A DNA stretch of 35,566 nucleotides. Origin: an uncultured Opitutales bacterium. Its GTDB lineage: Bacteria > Verrucomicrobiota > Verrucomicrobiia > Opitutales > Seribacteraceae. The stretch spans positions 1 to 35,566 of the forward strand of contig CALKMX010000017.1 in NCBI GenBank assembly GCA_938091675.1, given 5' to 3'. The first letter of the stretch is position 1, and each line of letters opens with the position of its first letter. Under the pieces are notes generated by a model. That model saw only the letters and a list, made by a program, of their open reading frames with translations, was not told the DNA's origin and did not search any database. Made by a program: the position numbers and the translations under genes. Positions 34,652 through 35,566 of this stretch are shown in pieces.

Positions 34652-34778
34652 ATTTCTGCTCACATTTTTCTGAATGACAATTTAAGCAATTTATTTTTTC
34701 TAAGAATTTCGTTGTGCATTCACCTAACAAACTTCATAAAATGAATCGTTTTTTATTTAACTATCCCTCCCTGTAATA
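34652..34778 (+). promoter_or_regulatory. Intergenic region upstream of the 2-oxoacid oxidoreductase gene
   Basis: This 127-base AT-rich gap separates the polyamine operon from the ferredoxin oxidoreductase. A TTGTGC (about 34712) followed 17-19 bases later by CATAAAAT could be a sigma70-type promoter. No clear terminator hairpin or Shine-Dalgarno is visible. Confidence 0.25.
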
Positions 34779-35566
34779 ATGACTCAAGCAACCGATTCTT
34801 TTGAGGAAATCGAATCCGCGGTCGTGCGCTTCGCTGGAGACTCCGGTGATGGCATGCAAACGATCGGGGAGCGCTTTACTGATTCAAGTGCCTTCGCTGG
34901 TAACGATATAGCTACCCTGCCTGATTTCCCCGCCGAGATTCGGGCACCTGCCGGAACTCTTGCAGGGGTGTCTGGTTACCAGTTGCAATTTGGCAGCCGG
35001 ACCATCCTGACTCCAGGCGATGAGCCCGATGCGCTTGTGGCGATGAACCCGGCGGCGCTTAAGGCAAATATTGGCGATCTGCCCGAAGGTGGAATGCTCG
35101 TGGTGAATGTAGATTCATTCAAGGCGATGAACCTCAAAAAAGCAGGATACCAAAGTAATCCATTGGAGGATGAAGAGTTTAGAAAAAAATATCAGCTTAT
35201 TGAATTGGATCTAACCACACTGACCAAAGACGCACTTGTGGACAGTCCCTTGAAGCCTTCGGATAAAGCCAGGTGCAAAAACTTCTTTGCACTCGGTTTT
35301 ATGTGTTATGTATATGGGCGTCCCCTTGATCCAACTCTTACCTTTTTTGATCAGAAATGGGGCAAGAAATTGCCGCAGGTTGCTGAGGCCAACGCCAATG
35401 TGCTTAAAGCTGGGTATAACCTTGGTGACACCATGGAAACTGCCCGTAACCGTTATCAATTAGCCAAGGCAGTTGTTCAGCCAGGGGTTTATCGTAAAAT
35501 TTCGGGCAACGAAGCTTTGGTCTATGGCTTGGTTGCGGGTGCCAAATGTGCCAACAGGGAGCTCCT
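34779..35566 (+). CDS. korA: 2-oxoacid:ferredoxin oxidoreductase alpha subunit (gamma-fused), partial
   Basis: The frame opens at ATG 34779 and continues past the window edge, 262 codons being visible. The N-terminus VRFAGDSGDGMQTIGERFT is the gamma-domain motif found at the start of fused alpha subunits. FPAEIRAPAGTLAGVSGYQ, GDEPDALVAMNPAALK and the later GRPLDPT and MCYVYG segments match 2-oxoglutarate:ferredoxin oxidoreductase subunit KorA of the gamma-alpha fusion type. The complex oxidises a 2-oxoacid, passing electrons to ferredoxin. The alpha domain and the partner beta subunit lie outside the window, so the symbol is provisional. Confidence 0.88.
   Translation, partial: MTQATDSFEEIESAVVRFAGDSGDGMQTIGERFTDSSAFAGNDIATLPDFPAEIRAPAGTLAGVSGYQLQFGSRTILTPGDEPDALVAMNPAALKANIGDLPEGGMLVVNVDSFKAMNLKKAGYQSNPLEDEEFRKKYQLIELDLTTLTKDALVDSPLKPSDKARCKNFFALGFMCYVYGRPLDPTLTFFDQKWGKKLPQVAEANANVLKAGYNLGDTMETARNRYQLAKAVVQPGVYRKISGNEALVYGLVAGAKCANREL

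Noticed and set aside
1-35566. CRISPR arrays, insertion sequences, prophage or toxin-antitoxin modules
   Set aside because: I found no spaced direct repeats, transposase motifs, terminal inverted repeats or phage genes; nearly all sequence is explained by housekeeping genes.

Overview
The window looks like chromosomal housekeeping DNA from a bacterium of the Planctomycetota-Verrucomicrobiota-Chlamydiota group, most likely a marine Verrucomicrobiota (Opitutae-like). This placement is an inference. It rests on the long, plant/Chlamydia/Bacteroidota-type IspG, the gene order uppS-cdsA-dxr-rseP-ispG, a secreted sulfatase, an alternative spermidine operon, and a CdsA signature in which PGHGG has become PGIGG. 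No phage, insertion sequence, plasmid or CRISPR structure was seen. Coding density is very high, and most adjacent genes touch or overlap by 1-21 bases.

Layout. The left edge (1-206, minus) carries a cut-off reading frame of unknown function. Positions 325-2432 (plus) hold a translationally coupled pair: an FGGY sugar kinase of the short D-ribulokinase/XK-1 type and a CbbY-like HAD sugar phosphatase. A small TPR lipoprotein (minus) and a stand-alone M14-like zinc deacylase (plus) follow, then tRNA-Gly(TCC). Positions 3932-11071 (minus) form one long operon read uppS, cdsA, dxr, rseP, ispG, suhB. It combines undecaprenyl diphosphate, CDP-diacylglycerol and two MEP-pathway steps with a site-2 protease and an inositol-phosphatase-like enzyme. 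A hairpin ahead of the tRNA may terminate it.

The middle holds pterin dehydratase phhB (plus) and a secreted FGly sulfatase (minus). Next is a large MFS-acyltransferase fusion (plus) that resembles a trimmed Aas protein, followed by the nrnA-truB-ribF operon (plus). From 28175 back to 18253 (minus) runs a probable operon metH, thrS, yidD, menF, menD and an Fpg/Nei-type glycosylase whose zinc finger has lost three of its four cysteines. The methionine synthase start is preceded by a perfect 14-base palindrome.

The right part starts with tRNA-Pro(TGG) and a plus-strand polyamine operon (28437-33565). SpeA makes agmatine, SpeB makes putrescine, and a carboxy(nor)spermidine dehydrogenase and decarboxylase make spermidine from putrescine and aspartate semialdehyde. 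Two small metalloenzyme-like genes, a Cupin_5/DUF985 protein and a 2-oxoglutarate/iron oxygenase-like protein, follow within 5 and 7 bases and are probably co-transcribed. The window ends inside the alpha (gamma-fused) subunit gene of a 2-oxoacid:ferredoxin oxidoreductase.

No clearly new multi-gene system was found. The best leads are the two extra genes on the polyamine operon, the trimmed Aas-like fusion with a G9 tract, the zincless Fpg-like glycosylase, the TGS-less ThrRS with an insertion, and the ribulokinase/CbbY pair.
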